A stretch of DNA of 12,076 bases, taken from the NCBI GenBank assembly GCA_900767495.1, contig CAAFZH010000117.1:1-12076 (forward strand), given 5' to 3'. The notes below the pieces were generated by a model. It worked only from the letters and a program-made list of their open reading frames with translations. It searched no databases and had not been told where the DNA came from. Positions 6,001 to 12,076 of this stretch are shown one piece after another (the stretch's first letter is position 1; each line of letters starts with the position of its first letter). Source of the stretch: Clostridia bacterium. Its GTDB lineage: Bacteria > Bacillota > Clostridia > Christensenellales > Borkfalkiaceae. A program made the position numbers and the translations under genes.

Positions 6001-8276
6001 TAGGCAGCGCCGCCTTTGCCGAGTGTTCGTCGCTCGTCTCGTTTGTTGTTCCCGATTTAACTACGAGCGTCGGAGGTTCGGCGTTTCAAAATTGTTACTC
6101 GCTTAAAGACGTGTATTTCGGCAAATTACTGACGACGATAGAGGATAGTGCTTTTAACGGTTGTTCTTCTTTAAAAGCGGCGGTATTGCCGATAAGCGTA
6201 AAATCGATAGGCAGTTCGTCGTTCGAGGGATGTTCGTCGATGGATAAAGTCGAAATTTTCGGTAAATTACGGGTGTTGGGTTCGTCCGCTTTTTCGGGTT
6301 GCCGCTCGTTGACGGATATAAGTTTCGACGCGGAAAACGGCTTTACCGTTTCCGATTACGCTTTCTTCGGGTGTCAGTCGCTGCAGTCCCTTAAGTTGCC
6401 GGACGGAACGGAACGTATAGGCGAACACGCCTTTGAAAATTGTTCGTCGTTATACGTTTTGAATTTGCCCTACGGCATAAAAACAATAGGCGTCAGGGCA
6501 TTTGCGTGCAGCAGCGTTCAAAGCCTCGATATACCTCAAACAGCCGAAACGATAGGCGGTTATGCTTTTGCCTCGTGCGAACGTCTGACGGGTCTGACCG
6601 TAGCCGCGCCTTACTGCGCGATAGGAAACAATGCGTTTGAATTATGCACTTCGCTTAAAAGCGCGCAAATAACGGCGTCGCGTTTGTATTCTTCGGCGTT
6701 TGCGGGTTGTGCCGCTCTCGAAGAAGCGCGTATCGAGTCGGGCTTGTATGCAATCCCGATATATGCGTTTTCAAACTGTACCTCGCTTGAACTTATAGTT
6801 CTGCCCGCCACCCTTGCAAAAATAGAAGATATGGCGTTTTTAAATTGTACTTCGCTTTACGAAATATATAATTTAAGCAAATTATCTTTGACTTGCGGTG
6901 GGTCGGGTTACGGCGACGTTGCGCTTAACGCTTATAAAATTCATTCGAGCATAAGCGAATCGCCTATGGAAAAGGCGGGAACGGATAAAGTCCGTTTTAT
7001 TCGCCCCGACGGCGACTGGATTATGGTCCGCTGCGACAATTCCGCAAAAAATTTAACTTTCGGCAATTTTATTACCAACGACGGTTTACATATAGATAGT
7101 TATGCAATAGCCGCAAGTGCGGTTGCCGATACCGACGCGGAAAGCGTATACTTTGGCAAAGAGGTTATCGCTATCGCGCAAAATTCATTCCGGAACAAAA
7201 ACAACCTGACTTCGGTGGAATTTGACAAGGACTGTACTATCCGTGAAATTCCCGCTTACGCGTTTTCGCAATGTTACAGTCTTAACAGGGTGGTTTTTTG
7301 CGACTCGATAACGACTATCGGCAATAATGCGTTTGAAAACGACAATTTATCTCAAACGGAGGATTTGCCTCGGAATTTAACGACGATTTGCAAAAATGCG
7401 TTTGCGTTTACGGGGTTAAAATGTATAATCCTGCCCGTCGGATTGACAAAAATCGAGGCTGAGGCTTTTATCGGCTGTTCCGATTTGGTGGAGATATACA
7501 ATTTGTCCTCGCTTAAAATTAAAGCGGGTGAAACCGATTCCTACGGCAACGTCGCGACAAACGCCGTAGTGGTTAATACGAGTCTTTCCGTTCCGAGGGT
7601 TTCTAGGTATAATTACGGCGAGTTTTCGTTCCTCAGGTTTAACGATTCGTGGCATTTATACAAATTTAACAGTTACTACACGTCGTTGTGCGTTTTGCCC
7701 GACGCGTCTGCCATCGACGAAATAGACGATTACGATATTTTAAGCCGGGCGTTTAATTTCGACGTTATGCAAATCGTTATTCCCGCGTCGGTAAAAGCCG
7801 TTGCGGCGGGTGCGTTTTTGAACGACTCCGTTTACAGGGCGTATTACGGCGGAAACGACGATCAATGGAAATCTCTTATGAAGAAATCGTCGTTTGCCGT
7901 ATCGGAAACTTACTTTTACGCCGATTGCGTTCATAAGTCATATCAGTGGACTTACGACGCGTACGGCGGCGTGGACAGCACTATTAAGGAATTTAAATTA
8001 AAAACCAGGATTGAACCGACTTGCACCGAAAGAGGTAGGTTGATCTATGCCTGCCCGTATTGCGGTGAGGAAAGAATAGAGGACGGCGGCGCGCCCGTCG
8101 GACACGTTTTTGTAAACGGCGTATGCAAGTATTGTCAGAAGAAGGAAAGCGAAGTCAAAACAAACGACGGTACAAGCGAGCAGGCGTGGCGTTGCGGCGG
8201 GGAAATAGAGCAGTTATCGAAAAAACGTCGGATGGCGATAATCCTTGCCGACGATAAGATGAGGAGATATGCGTAA
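3021..8276 (+). CDS. Giant membrane-anchored BspA-type LRR surface protein
   Basis: A 1751-aa type II membrane protein. Residues 1-157 form a lysine-rich cytoplasmic domain I do not recognise (KKYLVPQFYNELNEKL; ENGDVITERTVDF). One helix follows at about 158-180 (TAIVAILAVIVACCAFLFYV). The ectodomain is a long solenoid of BspA/TpLRR (LRR_5) repeats of the type IGxxAFxxCxSLxxIxLP; I count about 45 by eye, broken by five spacer modules. Near the C-terminus are YYGGNDDQWKSL and a Cys/His cluster (C1668, C1678, C1681, H1695, C1702, C1705). A basic tail ends the chain. Proteins of this class bind host or bacterial surface ligands. ATG 3021 is chosen over in-frame ATG 2991 because AGGGAG (3006-3011) precedes it and it forms an ATGA overlap with the previous stop. 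TAA overlaps the next ATG (TAATG). The ligand is unknown. Confidence 0.88.
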   Translation: MTSDYSIVKCGLQQNTGDFVSVTKYAVILQSGKKYLVPQFYNELNEKLDELSFSITETDENGDVITERTVDFIGLDVNAKTAFGEDRKVMVSDGCCDVKIKVVGGVYGKFVRRKKADETIVDYKKKEKETYSDEKICDLANGKRHFAAALYRSDVLKTAIVAILAVIVACCAFLFYVNYFKSTENSFIKDGCEYEIVENDGEKAVELSRYRGYGGRAVIPERFDEYKVIKIRSGAFSGVGNLRSVAIAGNPTIEASAFENFYSLQSLNLGGVTTLPDFAFRNCNSLLEVTSDKLETIGNKVFENCFALRSVALTNENGVTFGESVFKNCYNLQSFELVADFKFSSKATDLFNGCVSMKNMSVFSLTEEYGYIKRLFGNTVPLLTELHVKEIKEIPKDFCSGYYSLAAFTVDSIEKPIIGDRAFLGCKALKTLSVPAQITSVGTESLKNTAISAFDATKLEFAGKEAFAKNSSLEKITLNDNFAVIPEGLFSGCGGLKQVTLPDTCKEISLNAFRGCSSLTRFNLPENLEIIGNYAFAECDSLKEFVVSPSVSQIGACAFSGCNSLASIELPYLGNSPDDRNGLVCIFSANGDASEIPLSLKKVVLNGGSVYDEAFKGASSVERIVVNAQISSIGARAFSNCASLLNLTTSGDITSIGDGAFEYCKSLQRYEVPDSVRQIGVGVFVGCLSVKELTLPFLGASSSADGNVSYSFVGDYGQGTVPASLTKITVKGGKIGERAFVACSGLEEADLTGNFSSIGAYAFMSCYNLRSVTLPQTVKEIGYYAFSGCNNLSRIDLPDELRTIGANAFENCYSLKSITLPKKLITIGDSAFAACYHLYKVYNESKLRVARGGENGSVGRFALAVSSDGKEIPATTYNNIEFTLADDGFLYVTDYLGSLDAVSMPQSVTVNNRDYYAYKIADYLFFNSSVGGKLNFIEFGDAVTSIGEWAFYGCQGLTGITIGRNVSRIGELAFYGCGLLKNVDIPADSALTEIGSAAFAECSSLVSFVVPDLTTSVGGSAFQNCYSLKDVYFGKLLTTIEDSAFNGCSSLKAAVLPISVKSIGSSSFEGCSSMDKVEIFGKLRVLGSSAFSGCRSLTDISFDAENGFTVSDYAFFGCQSLQSLKLPDGTERIGEHAFENCSSLYVLNLPYGIKTIGVRAFACSSVQSLDIPQTAETIGGYAFASCERLTGLTVAAPYCAIGNNAFELCTSLKSAQITASRLYSSAFAGCAALEEARIESGLYAIPIYAFSNCTSLELIVLPATLAKIEDMAFLNCTSLYEIYNLSKLSLTCGGSGYGDVALNAYKIHSSISESPMEKAGTDKVRFIRPDGDWIMVRCDNSAKNLTFGNFITNDGLHIDSYAIAASAVADTDAESVYFGKEVIAIAQNSFRNKNNLTSVEFDKDCTIREIPAYAFSQCYSLNRVVFCDSITTIGNNAFENDNLSQTEDLPRNLTTICKNAFAFTGLKCIILPVGLTKIEAEAFIGCSDLVEIYNLSSLKIKAGETDSYGNVATNAVVVNTSLSVPRVSRYNYGEFSFLRFNDSWHLYKFNSYYTSLCVLPDASAIDEIDDYDILSRAFNFDVMQIVIPASVKAVAAGAFLNDSVYRAYYGGNDDQWKSLMKKSSFAVSETYFYADCVHKSYQWTYDAYGGVDSTIKEFKLKTRIEPTCTERGRLIYACPYCGEERIEDGGAPVGHVFVNGVCKYCQKKESEVKTNDGTSEQAWRCGGEIEQLSKKRRMAIILADDKMRRYA
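4731..5220 (+). other. Two LP[YF]LG spacer modules between LRR blocks
   Basis: Two related insertions interrupt the repeats. One runs from LPYLGNSPDDRN to SLKKVVLNGG (about 4731-4845). The other runs from LPFLGASSSADGN to SLTKITVKGG (about 5106-5220). Both share LP[YF]LG, an aspartate-containing loop, an aromatic segment, P-x-SL-x-K and a closing GG. I recall this as a recurrent BspA-family spacer. It probably adds a loop to the solenoid. Confidence 0.65.
5544..7740 (+). other. Three YN-x-S-x-L spacer modules between LRR blocks
   Basis: Spacers begin at about 5544 (YNESKLRVARGGENG), 6867 (YNLSKLSLTCGGSGYG) and 7497 (YNLSSLKIKAGETDSYG). Each starts right after an LRR unit ending in [VI]YN. 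Each then continues with a G-x-V and a beta-rich stretch containing an aromatic F-x-x-x-D/W segment before repeats resume. They divide the solenoid into blocks and look like one module inserted or duplicated three times. Confidence 0.65.
8016..8141 (+). other. Zinc-ribbon-like Cys/His cluster at the LRR protein C-terminus
   Basis: The pattern TCTERG, CPYCGEE, GHVFVNGVCKYCQKK provides C1668, C1678, C1681, H1695, C1702 and C1705. Similar C-terminal motifs ending in NGVCxxC occur on exported Clostridia repeat proteins. Two CxxC pairs suggest metal binding, but a redox or structural role is possible. A 46-residue basic tail follows, which is unusual after this motif. Confidence 0.55.
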
Positions 8277-11200
8277 TGAATAGCAAGGAATTGACTTACG
8301 AGGATAAAATCGCATATCTTTGCGGCGATAAAGATAAAATAAATTTTTCGGACGGTAAATACGAAAAAATCATTTTTGCCGACGATATGAGCGAAGAAAC
8401 CGACGAATACGTATTTCACCCCGAACTTCTGGCGGATACGTGGGATACGGATCTGGTAAAGGAGACCGCCGCGCTCGTCGCGGGTAAAGCAAAAGAACGC
8501 GGAGTTACCGCTATGGTGTTGCCGTCGCTTGCGCCCCGCACAACCCCGATAGGCGAGGGGGCGTCGGAAGATAATCATCATATTTGTTCTCTTTTTTCGG
8601 CTGCCGCAGAAGGGCTGCTTTCGGTAGGTGTAAAGCCTATAATAAGCGATTTAGGCATAACCAAAGCAATGCTTACGGGCGACGCCGTATATGATAAAAA
8701 GGCTATCGCGGACGAATTTATAAAACCGCTTGCAAAGTTTAAAAGGGGCGATTATTTCCCCGCCGTCGCGTATGGCGTTAAAGACGACGAAACGTTTGGA
8801 ATTTCCCGACTTATCAAATCTACGATAGCAACGCCGGAGTACGAGTCGTGCGCTACGGCAAGCGGACGGGACGCGGTAGAACAAATAAAAAACGGAAGGG
8901 CAGTCTTGAAAGGAAACGGAAAATTCGCTCAAAACGCCTACGAAAATTATAAGCAGTGTAACGTGCGCTTGCGTAAAGGGCTTATTTCCGAAACCGAAGT
9001 AAAAAACCTCGAAGAAAGAAACGAAACGCTGGATGAAAGATCTATAGACAACGCTTTTAAACTGTTGGAAGATTACGCTCGTAAAGAGTCCGACGACTTG
9101 CAGACCGTAAATTTGCCACCTGCGGAAGAAGTATATAAAAGGCTTGCACGCGAATCGGTAGTGATGTTAAAAAACGACGACTCGGTTTTGCCGTTGTCAA
9201 AAATATTAAAAGTCGCGGTGGTGGGCAGATGCGAGGCGGATGATTTTGCCGCCAGACTGACCGCGGCAGGCGCAAACGCCGAGTATTTCGGCGGATACGA
9301 AGCAAAAAGCGAAGATACGGTATTGCTTGGCAGCGATGAACTTAAAAAAATATCGGCTTGCGATGCGATAGTCTTTTTCATCGATAACGCAAGAAGAAAA
9401 GGCTCGGCGTCCGCATTGCCGTCAAACAGGCTTGCCGCGCTCGACACCCTTAAAACTTTGAATAAAAAAATAATAGCCGTCGCGATAGGTAACAAGCCTA
9501 TCGATATGAGTTTTGATGAAGATTGCGACGGATTGTTACTCGTAAGGGGTAAATGCAAATACCTGGGAAACGCTCTGGAAGAGATATTGTTCGGTGAGGT
9601 AAACCCTACGGGCAGGTTGGCGATAAGTTTGTTCGACGAGGCTGAGGAATACTACGAGAGTTTAAGACGGGACGAAGTGCTTGCCGACACGAAGAGCGGA
9701 ACGTTTTTCGGGTATAAGTACTATTTATCGTCGGGTAAAAAGATAAAGTATCCTTTCGGGTTCGGTTTATCTTACAATAAATGTGCGTACAGTGTAACGA
9801 AAACAGACGCGGGACAGGTTCTTATATCCGTTTCGAATACGACAAGCGATAATGCTTGCGAAATCTTTCAGGTATATCTCGCAAATAAAAATGCCGGGTG
9901 TCCGCACCCGAAAAAAGAACTTATCGCTTTTTCGCGCGTAAACCTGAAACCGCACGAGTCTTTAACGACGAGGGTAGTTATCGAAAAAAACTCTTTTGCT
10001 TTTTACTCGCCCGATAAGGATAAGTTTGTTACCGAAAAGGGAATTTACGACTTATACGCGGGGATCTCGGCTGCGGACGACGGCAAGGTCGAATTTGTGG
10101 AAAAGGCGGGAATTCCGCCGGTAAAAACCGATATTACGGAAGCAGACGTTTTACCTTGGAAATCTAATATCGTTTCCGACGGATATTCAATGGAGGAAGG
10201 AGAAAACCTTATGAAAAACAGTAAAAAATTATCTTTAACGGCGTGGATATTGCTTTTTGCAACGATATTAACCGACGTCGCGGTGGCAGTTTTATGGATA
10301 GCCAACGGTTTACAGACAGACGTTTACGCAACGTGGTTCGTGTTGCTCGCGTCCGCGCTTGTATTAAATCATATTATTTTTATTGTGGCGTTGTGTATTT
10401 TAATAAACGTCAAAAAGAGAAACCGCGAGGTGGAGAGTTTATTAAAAAAGGTCAGAGAAGAAAAATTTTCGGATGCAACGGTACTGAAAAACGATTGTGC
10501 GCAGGATGTATTCAAGGTTGTTGCAGCCCCCGAAGTTAAAGAAGAGGAAATTGCCGTAGCGGAAGAAAAAACCTACGTCGCTTTTGATAAAACGATAAAA
10601 TTTTCGGATATCTGCGATTCGTTAAAGGCGTATTTGTCGGCGTCGGGATATTCGGTAAGGGCGGACGAGGTGCGGTCGATAGTAGCGTCGTTCGCCTCGT
10701 CAAGACTTATTATTACCGAGGCTCGCGATCATCGTGCGGATATATTGCACTCCGCCGTAAAGTTTTTCGGCGCAAATTCGTTTTTTGCCAACATAAAAAC
10801 CGACGATCCCGACGAAATATTGTTAAACGAGGACTTTACCCTTGCCGTGGATTGCGCATCGAAGGCTCGCGACGAAATAGTGTTTTGCATTCTTACGGGA
10901 ATAACTGCCAAAAAGTGCAATAATGCGTTTTTAAAGTTACTTTCTTACTTCGAGTTCCCCGAAAGCGGAAGGGTGATTTATTACGGCGGCAACGGCGAGG
11001 AGAAAAAGATCGTTTTACCGCCGAATATGTGGTTTATCATAGTGCTGGGCGAAGATGCCGCCGTGGGCGCGATTTCCAAAGAGGTGCTTAATTGCGCTCA
11101 GACGCTTTTTATCGAGGCGGAAGAAAAGCAGACGGAAGAGATCGTCGAACCCGATAAGGCGATGGGGTATAATCAGTTTATAACGATGGCGGCGGTGGCT

Positions 11201-11698
11201 AAAGAAAAATACTGCGCCAATGAAGAAACCTGGAAACGCGTCGATAATCTTGAAAAGGCGTTTTATGATTATTCTTTCAGGCTCGACAATAAAGACTGGC
11301 AGATAATGGAGTCGTTTTCGGCGGTATTCCTGAGTGCAGGCGGGGACGAAAACGAAATGACCGACTACCTTATTTCGGAAAGAATTATTCCGTCGATCTA
11401 TTCGTATTCGGACGATTTACAAAATAACGACAAATCTCTTAAAGACGTTGTCGAGTCGGCGTGCGGCGAGGAATATTCGGATAAAATAGCCTTTACTTTA
11501 AAGGATTTAGACTCTGCCCCGATAGAAGAAGGAACGGAGAAAACAAACTCCGACGGCACCACAAAAACCGTGCAAAACGAAAGTGTAAACATCCGCATAG
11601 ACGACGCAGCGGTTTCAGACCAAGAGTTTATGCCGGAAACAGAAACGGTTCGGGCGTATAGCGGCGACGAATCGAAAGCGGAAAGAGCGGAGGAATAA
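8276..11698 (+). CDS. Fusion: degenerate GH3, two membrane helices, degenerate AAA+ domain
   Basis: A 1140-aa protein. Residues 1-280 resemble a shortened GH3 barrel (LTYEDKIAYLCG; LADTWDTDLV). About 286-460 match the GH3 alpha/beta sandwich (LARESVVMLKNDDSVLPLS; EILFGEVNPTGRL). Residues 474-620 match the FnIII-like tail (YPFGFGLSY). The GH3 nucleophile motif SDW appears replaced by S191-C192-A193. Helices lie at about 654-677 and 686-711, with basic flanks that put both soluble halves in the cytoplasm. After an acidic linker, residues 770-960 follow an McrB/MoxR-like AAA+ pattern (LPPNMWFII, SKEVLNCAQTLF). Walker A is replaced by E815-D822, Walker B DE by T874-G875, and the arginine-finger DR by N939-C940. 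The start is supported by AGGAG (8262-8266). It overlaps the upstream stop, and the next gene begins two bases after its own stop. Probable non-catalytic scaffold or sensor. Confidence 0.78.
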   Translation: MNSKELTYEDKIAYLCGDKDKINFSDGKYEKIIFADDMSEETDEYVFHPELLADTWDTDLVKETAALVAGKAKERGVTAMVLPSLAPRTTPIGEGASEDNHHICSLFSAAAEGLLSVGVKPIISDLGITKAMLTGDAVYDKKAIADEFIKPLAKFKRGDYFPAVAYGVKDDETFGISRLIKSTIATPEYESCATASGRDAVEQIKNGRAVLKGNGKFAQNAYENYKQCNVRLRKGLISETEVKNLEERNETLDERSIDNAFKLLEDYARKESDDLQTVNLPPAEEVYKRLARESVVMLKNDDSVLPLSKILKVAVVGRCEADDFAARLTAAGANAEYFGGYEAKSEDTVLLGSDELKKISACDAIVFFIDNARRKGSASALPSNRLAALDTLKTLNKKIIAVAIGNKPIDMSFDEDCDGLLLVRGKCKYLGNALEEILFGEVNPTGRLAISLFDEAEEYYESLRRDEVLADTKSGTFFGYKYYLSSGKKIKYPFGFGLSYNKCAYSVTKTDAGQVLISVSNTTSDNACEIFQVYLANKNAGCPHPKKELIAFSRVNLKPHESLTTRVVIEKNSFAFYSPDKDKFVTEKGIYDLYAGISAADDGKVEFVEKAGIPPVKTDITEADVLPWKSNIVSDGYSMEEGENLMKNSKKLSLTAWILLFATILTDVAVAVLWIANGLQTDVYATWFVLLASALVLNHIIFIVALCILINVKKRNREVESLLKKVREEKFSDATVLKNDCAQDVFKVVAAPEVKEEEIAVAEEKTYVAFDKTIKFSDICDSLKAYLSASGYSVRADEVRSIVASFASSRLIITEARDHRADILHSAVKFFGANSFFANIKTDDPDEILLNEDFTLAVDCASKARDEIVFCILTGITAKKCNNAFLKLLSYFEFPESGRVIYYGGNGEEKKIVLPPNMWFIIVLGEDAAVGAISKEVLNCAQTLFIEAEEKQTEEIVEPDKAMGYNQFITMAAVAKEKYCANEETWKRVDNLEKAFYDYSFRLDNKDWQIMESFSAVFLSAGGDENEMTDYLISERIIPSIYSYSDDLQNNDKSLKDVVESACGEEYSDKIAFTLKDLDSAPIEEGTEKTNSDGTTKTVQNESVNIRIDDAAVSDQEFMPETETVRAYSGDESKAERAEE
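10197..10202 (+). promoter_or_regulatory. Internal ribosome binding site before ATG 10211
   Basis: AAGGAG lies eight bases before an in-frame ATG (10211, residue 646). A second purine-rich GGAGG sits just upstream (10192-10196). The downstream peptide MKNSKKLSLTAWILL looks like a natural membrane-protein N-terminus. A separate 495-residue product (10211-11698) may be made in addition to the full fusion. Confidence 0.55.
10211..11698 (+). CDS. Possible internal product: two-helix membrane protein with degenerate AAA+ domain
   Basis: This alternative, nested reading of the same frame starts at ATG 10211 behind AAGGAG and would yield 495 aa. It has a short basic N-terminus (MKNSKK), a two-helix hairpin, a basic stop-transfer segment (KKRNREVE), an acidic linker (VKEEEIAVAEE), then the pseudo-AAA+ domain. 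A Ser/Glu-rich, low-complexity tail follows from about full-length residue 1085. The layout mirrors the next gene. This suggests the AAA+-like half was once an independent gene that became fused in frame to the degenerate GH3. Whether both products exist in the cell cannot be told from sequence. Confidence 0.4.
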   Translation: MKNSKKLSLTAWILLFATILTDVAVAVLWIANGLQTDVYATWFVLLASALVLNHIIFIVALCILINVKKRNREVESLLKKVREEKFSDATVLKNDCAQDVFKVVAAPEVKEEEIAVAEEKTYVAFDKTIKFSDICDSLKAYLSASGYSVRADEVRSIVASFASSRLIITEARDHRADILHSAVKFFGANSFFANIKTDDPDEILLNEDFTLAVDCASKARDEIVFCILTGITAKKCNNAFLKLLSYFEFPESGRVIYYGGNGEEKKIVLPPNMWFIIVLGEDAAVGAISKEVLNCAQTLFIEAEEKQTEEIVEPDKAMGYNQFITMAAVAKEKYCANEETWKRVDNLEKAFYDYSFRLDNKDWQIMESFSAVFLSAGGDENEMTDYLISERIIPSIYSYSDDLQNNDKSLKDVVESACGEEYSDKIAFTLKDLDSAPIEEGTEKTNSDGTTKTVQNESVNIRIDDAAVSDQEFMPETETVRAYSGDESKAERAEE

Positions 11699-11700
11699 AA

Positions 11701-12076
11701 ATGGCGGCTTTATTTGTCAATACGAGTTCGACTTTTACCGCGCTGCTCGACTTAGTGTCGTCAAAATACGCGTTTATCGCTTACGTGGCGATTATTGCCG
11801 TAATTATCATAATATTGATAATCTCTTTAATCGCGAATAGCAACAAGCCTGCAAATTTTATAATTGACCAATCCGAAAACGGCGTCGGGGGCGCAGTCAA
11901 CGTCGCCTCTTCGGCAGAAGTTTCCGACGAGGAAACGAAAGTTGAGGAAGAAAAACTCGACGAAACGATAAGGCGTTTTTGTCTGCTGCCGGAGATAGAC
12001 GAAAGAGCGGAGAGTTATAAGCGGGACGATTACGTCGAAACGCTTACGCTTGCCGAGTTATGCGACGAATTTCGCG
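11701..12076 (+). CDS. Single-helix membrane protein, N-terminal fragment (3' partial; candidate AAA+ partner)
   Basis: 125 codons are visible before the window ends. GGAGGA (11689-11694) precedes ATG 11701, and the previous stop is two bases upstream. A 22-residue N-terminus leads into one very hydrophobic helix (about 23-45, YVAIIAVIIIILIISLI). An acidic linker follows (EVSDEETKVEEEKLDE), then RRFCLLPEIDERAESYKRDDY and ETLTLAELCDEFR. The last stretch aligns with KTIKFSDICDSLK of the preceding protein (C121 here, C780 there), where the AAA+-like domain begins soon after. From recalled Clostridia proteins with RFC-x-L-x-x-IDE followed by an intact P-loop ATPase, I infer that an McrB/MoxR-like ATPase continues beyond the window. 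The ATPase itself is not visible here. Confidence 0.72.
   Translation, partial: MAALFVNTSSTFTALLDLVSSKYAFIAYVAIIAVIIIILIISLIANSNKPANFIIDQSENGVGGAVNVASSAEVSDEETKVEEEKLDETIRRFCLLPEIDERAESYKRDDYVETLTLAELCDEFR

Larger units (their letters stand above)
3690..7851 (+). repeat. BspA/TpLRR repeat array in the surface protein
   Basis: Protein-level tandem repeats of about 22-24 residues, seen as AFxxC followed by LxxIxLP and then IGxxAF, for example YAFSGCNNLSRIDL and NAFENCYSLKSITL. Repeats near both ends are less regular (for example DLFNGCVSM and NAFENDNLS), while the middle (about 5230-6850) is the most uniform. DNA-level identity between units is low, so the array looks old and not freshly expanded. 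Confidence 0.88.

Noticed and set aside
3690..7851. Repeat array as CRISPR or DNA-level tandem repeat
   Set aside because: The periodicity is in the protein (AFxxC and IGxxAF every 22-24 residues), the DNA units are diverged, and the frame is open throughout.
9073..9558. 161-codon minus-strand open frame, and similar long antisense frames at 951-1463, 3942-4331 and 8135-8581
   Set aside because: They lie opposite well-supported coding sequence with clear family motifs, lack ribosome sites and show no recognisable domains. They are shadows of the + strand codon use.
8276..11698. Fusion gene as an assembly chimera of two genes
   Set aside because: The frame is continuous, and composition and style are uniform across the junction. 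The linker reads as normal protein, and its membrane/AAA+-like half has a paralogue next door. A read-level check is still worthwhile.

Overview
The window looks like one end of a metagenomic contig from an uncultured Bacillota (Clostridia-like) bacterium. The taxonomic call is an inference. It rests on strong GGAGG/AGGAG ribosome sites before most genes, a BspA/TpLRR-type surface protein with spacer modules I associate with gut Clostridia, and a GH3/GH31 glycosidase cluster. Bases 1-31 are not biological: they match the Illumina TruSeq read-1 adapter, so the first gene is cut by the contig end and not by evolution. All genes lie on the + strand. I found no tRNA, rRNA, CRISPR array or insertion sequence.

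Transcription unit 1 (32-2210) carries the C-terminal tail of a GH3 glycosidase and a complete GH31 glycosidase directly behind it. It closes at a strong intrinsic terminator (2160-2210). This is an ordinary carbohydrate-degradation pair.

Transcription unit 2 starts at a good extended -10 sigma-A-type promoter (2253-2281) and runs off the right edge. It holds four tightly coupled genes: a 223-aa three-helix membrane protein starting at GTG 2353; a 1751-aa membrane-anchored protein with a cytoplasmic N-terminal domain, one helix and about 45 BspA-type leucine-rich repeats; a 1140-aa fusion; and the start of a single-helix membrane protein. The fusion joins a degenerate GH3 glycosidase, two membrane helices and a degenerate McrB/MoxR-like AAA+ domain. 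Joints are ATGA (3021), TAATG (8276) and a 2-base gap (11698/11701), so translation is probably coupled.

The most interesting signal is in unit 2. Its third gene has lost the expected active-site motifs of both enzyme folds. It carries a strong internal ribosome site and ATG (10211) exactly where the membrane/AAA+-like half begins. The fourth gene has the same plan as that half (helix, acidic linker, then a T-x(6)-[IL]CD motif), so it may be its intact AAA+ partner. My inference is a membrane-bound pseudo-ATPase/ATPase pair linked to a giant extracellular repeat protein, with an inactivated glycosidase fold used as a cytoplasmic binding or scaffold module. I know of no described system with this composition, but the function is unproven and the decisive AAA+ sequence lies beyond the window.
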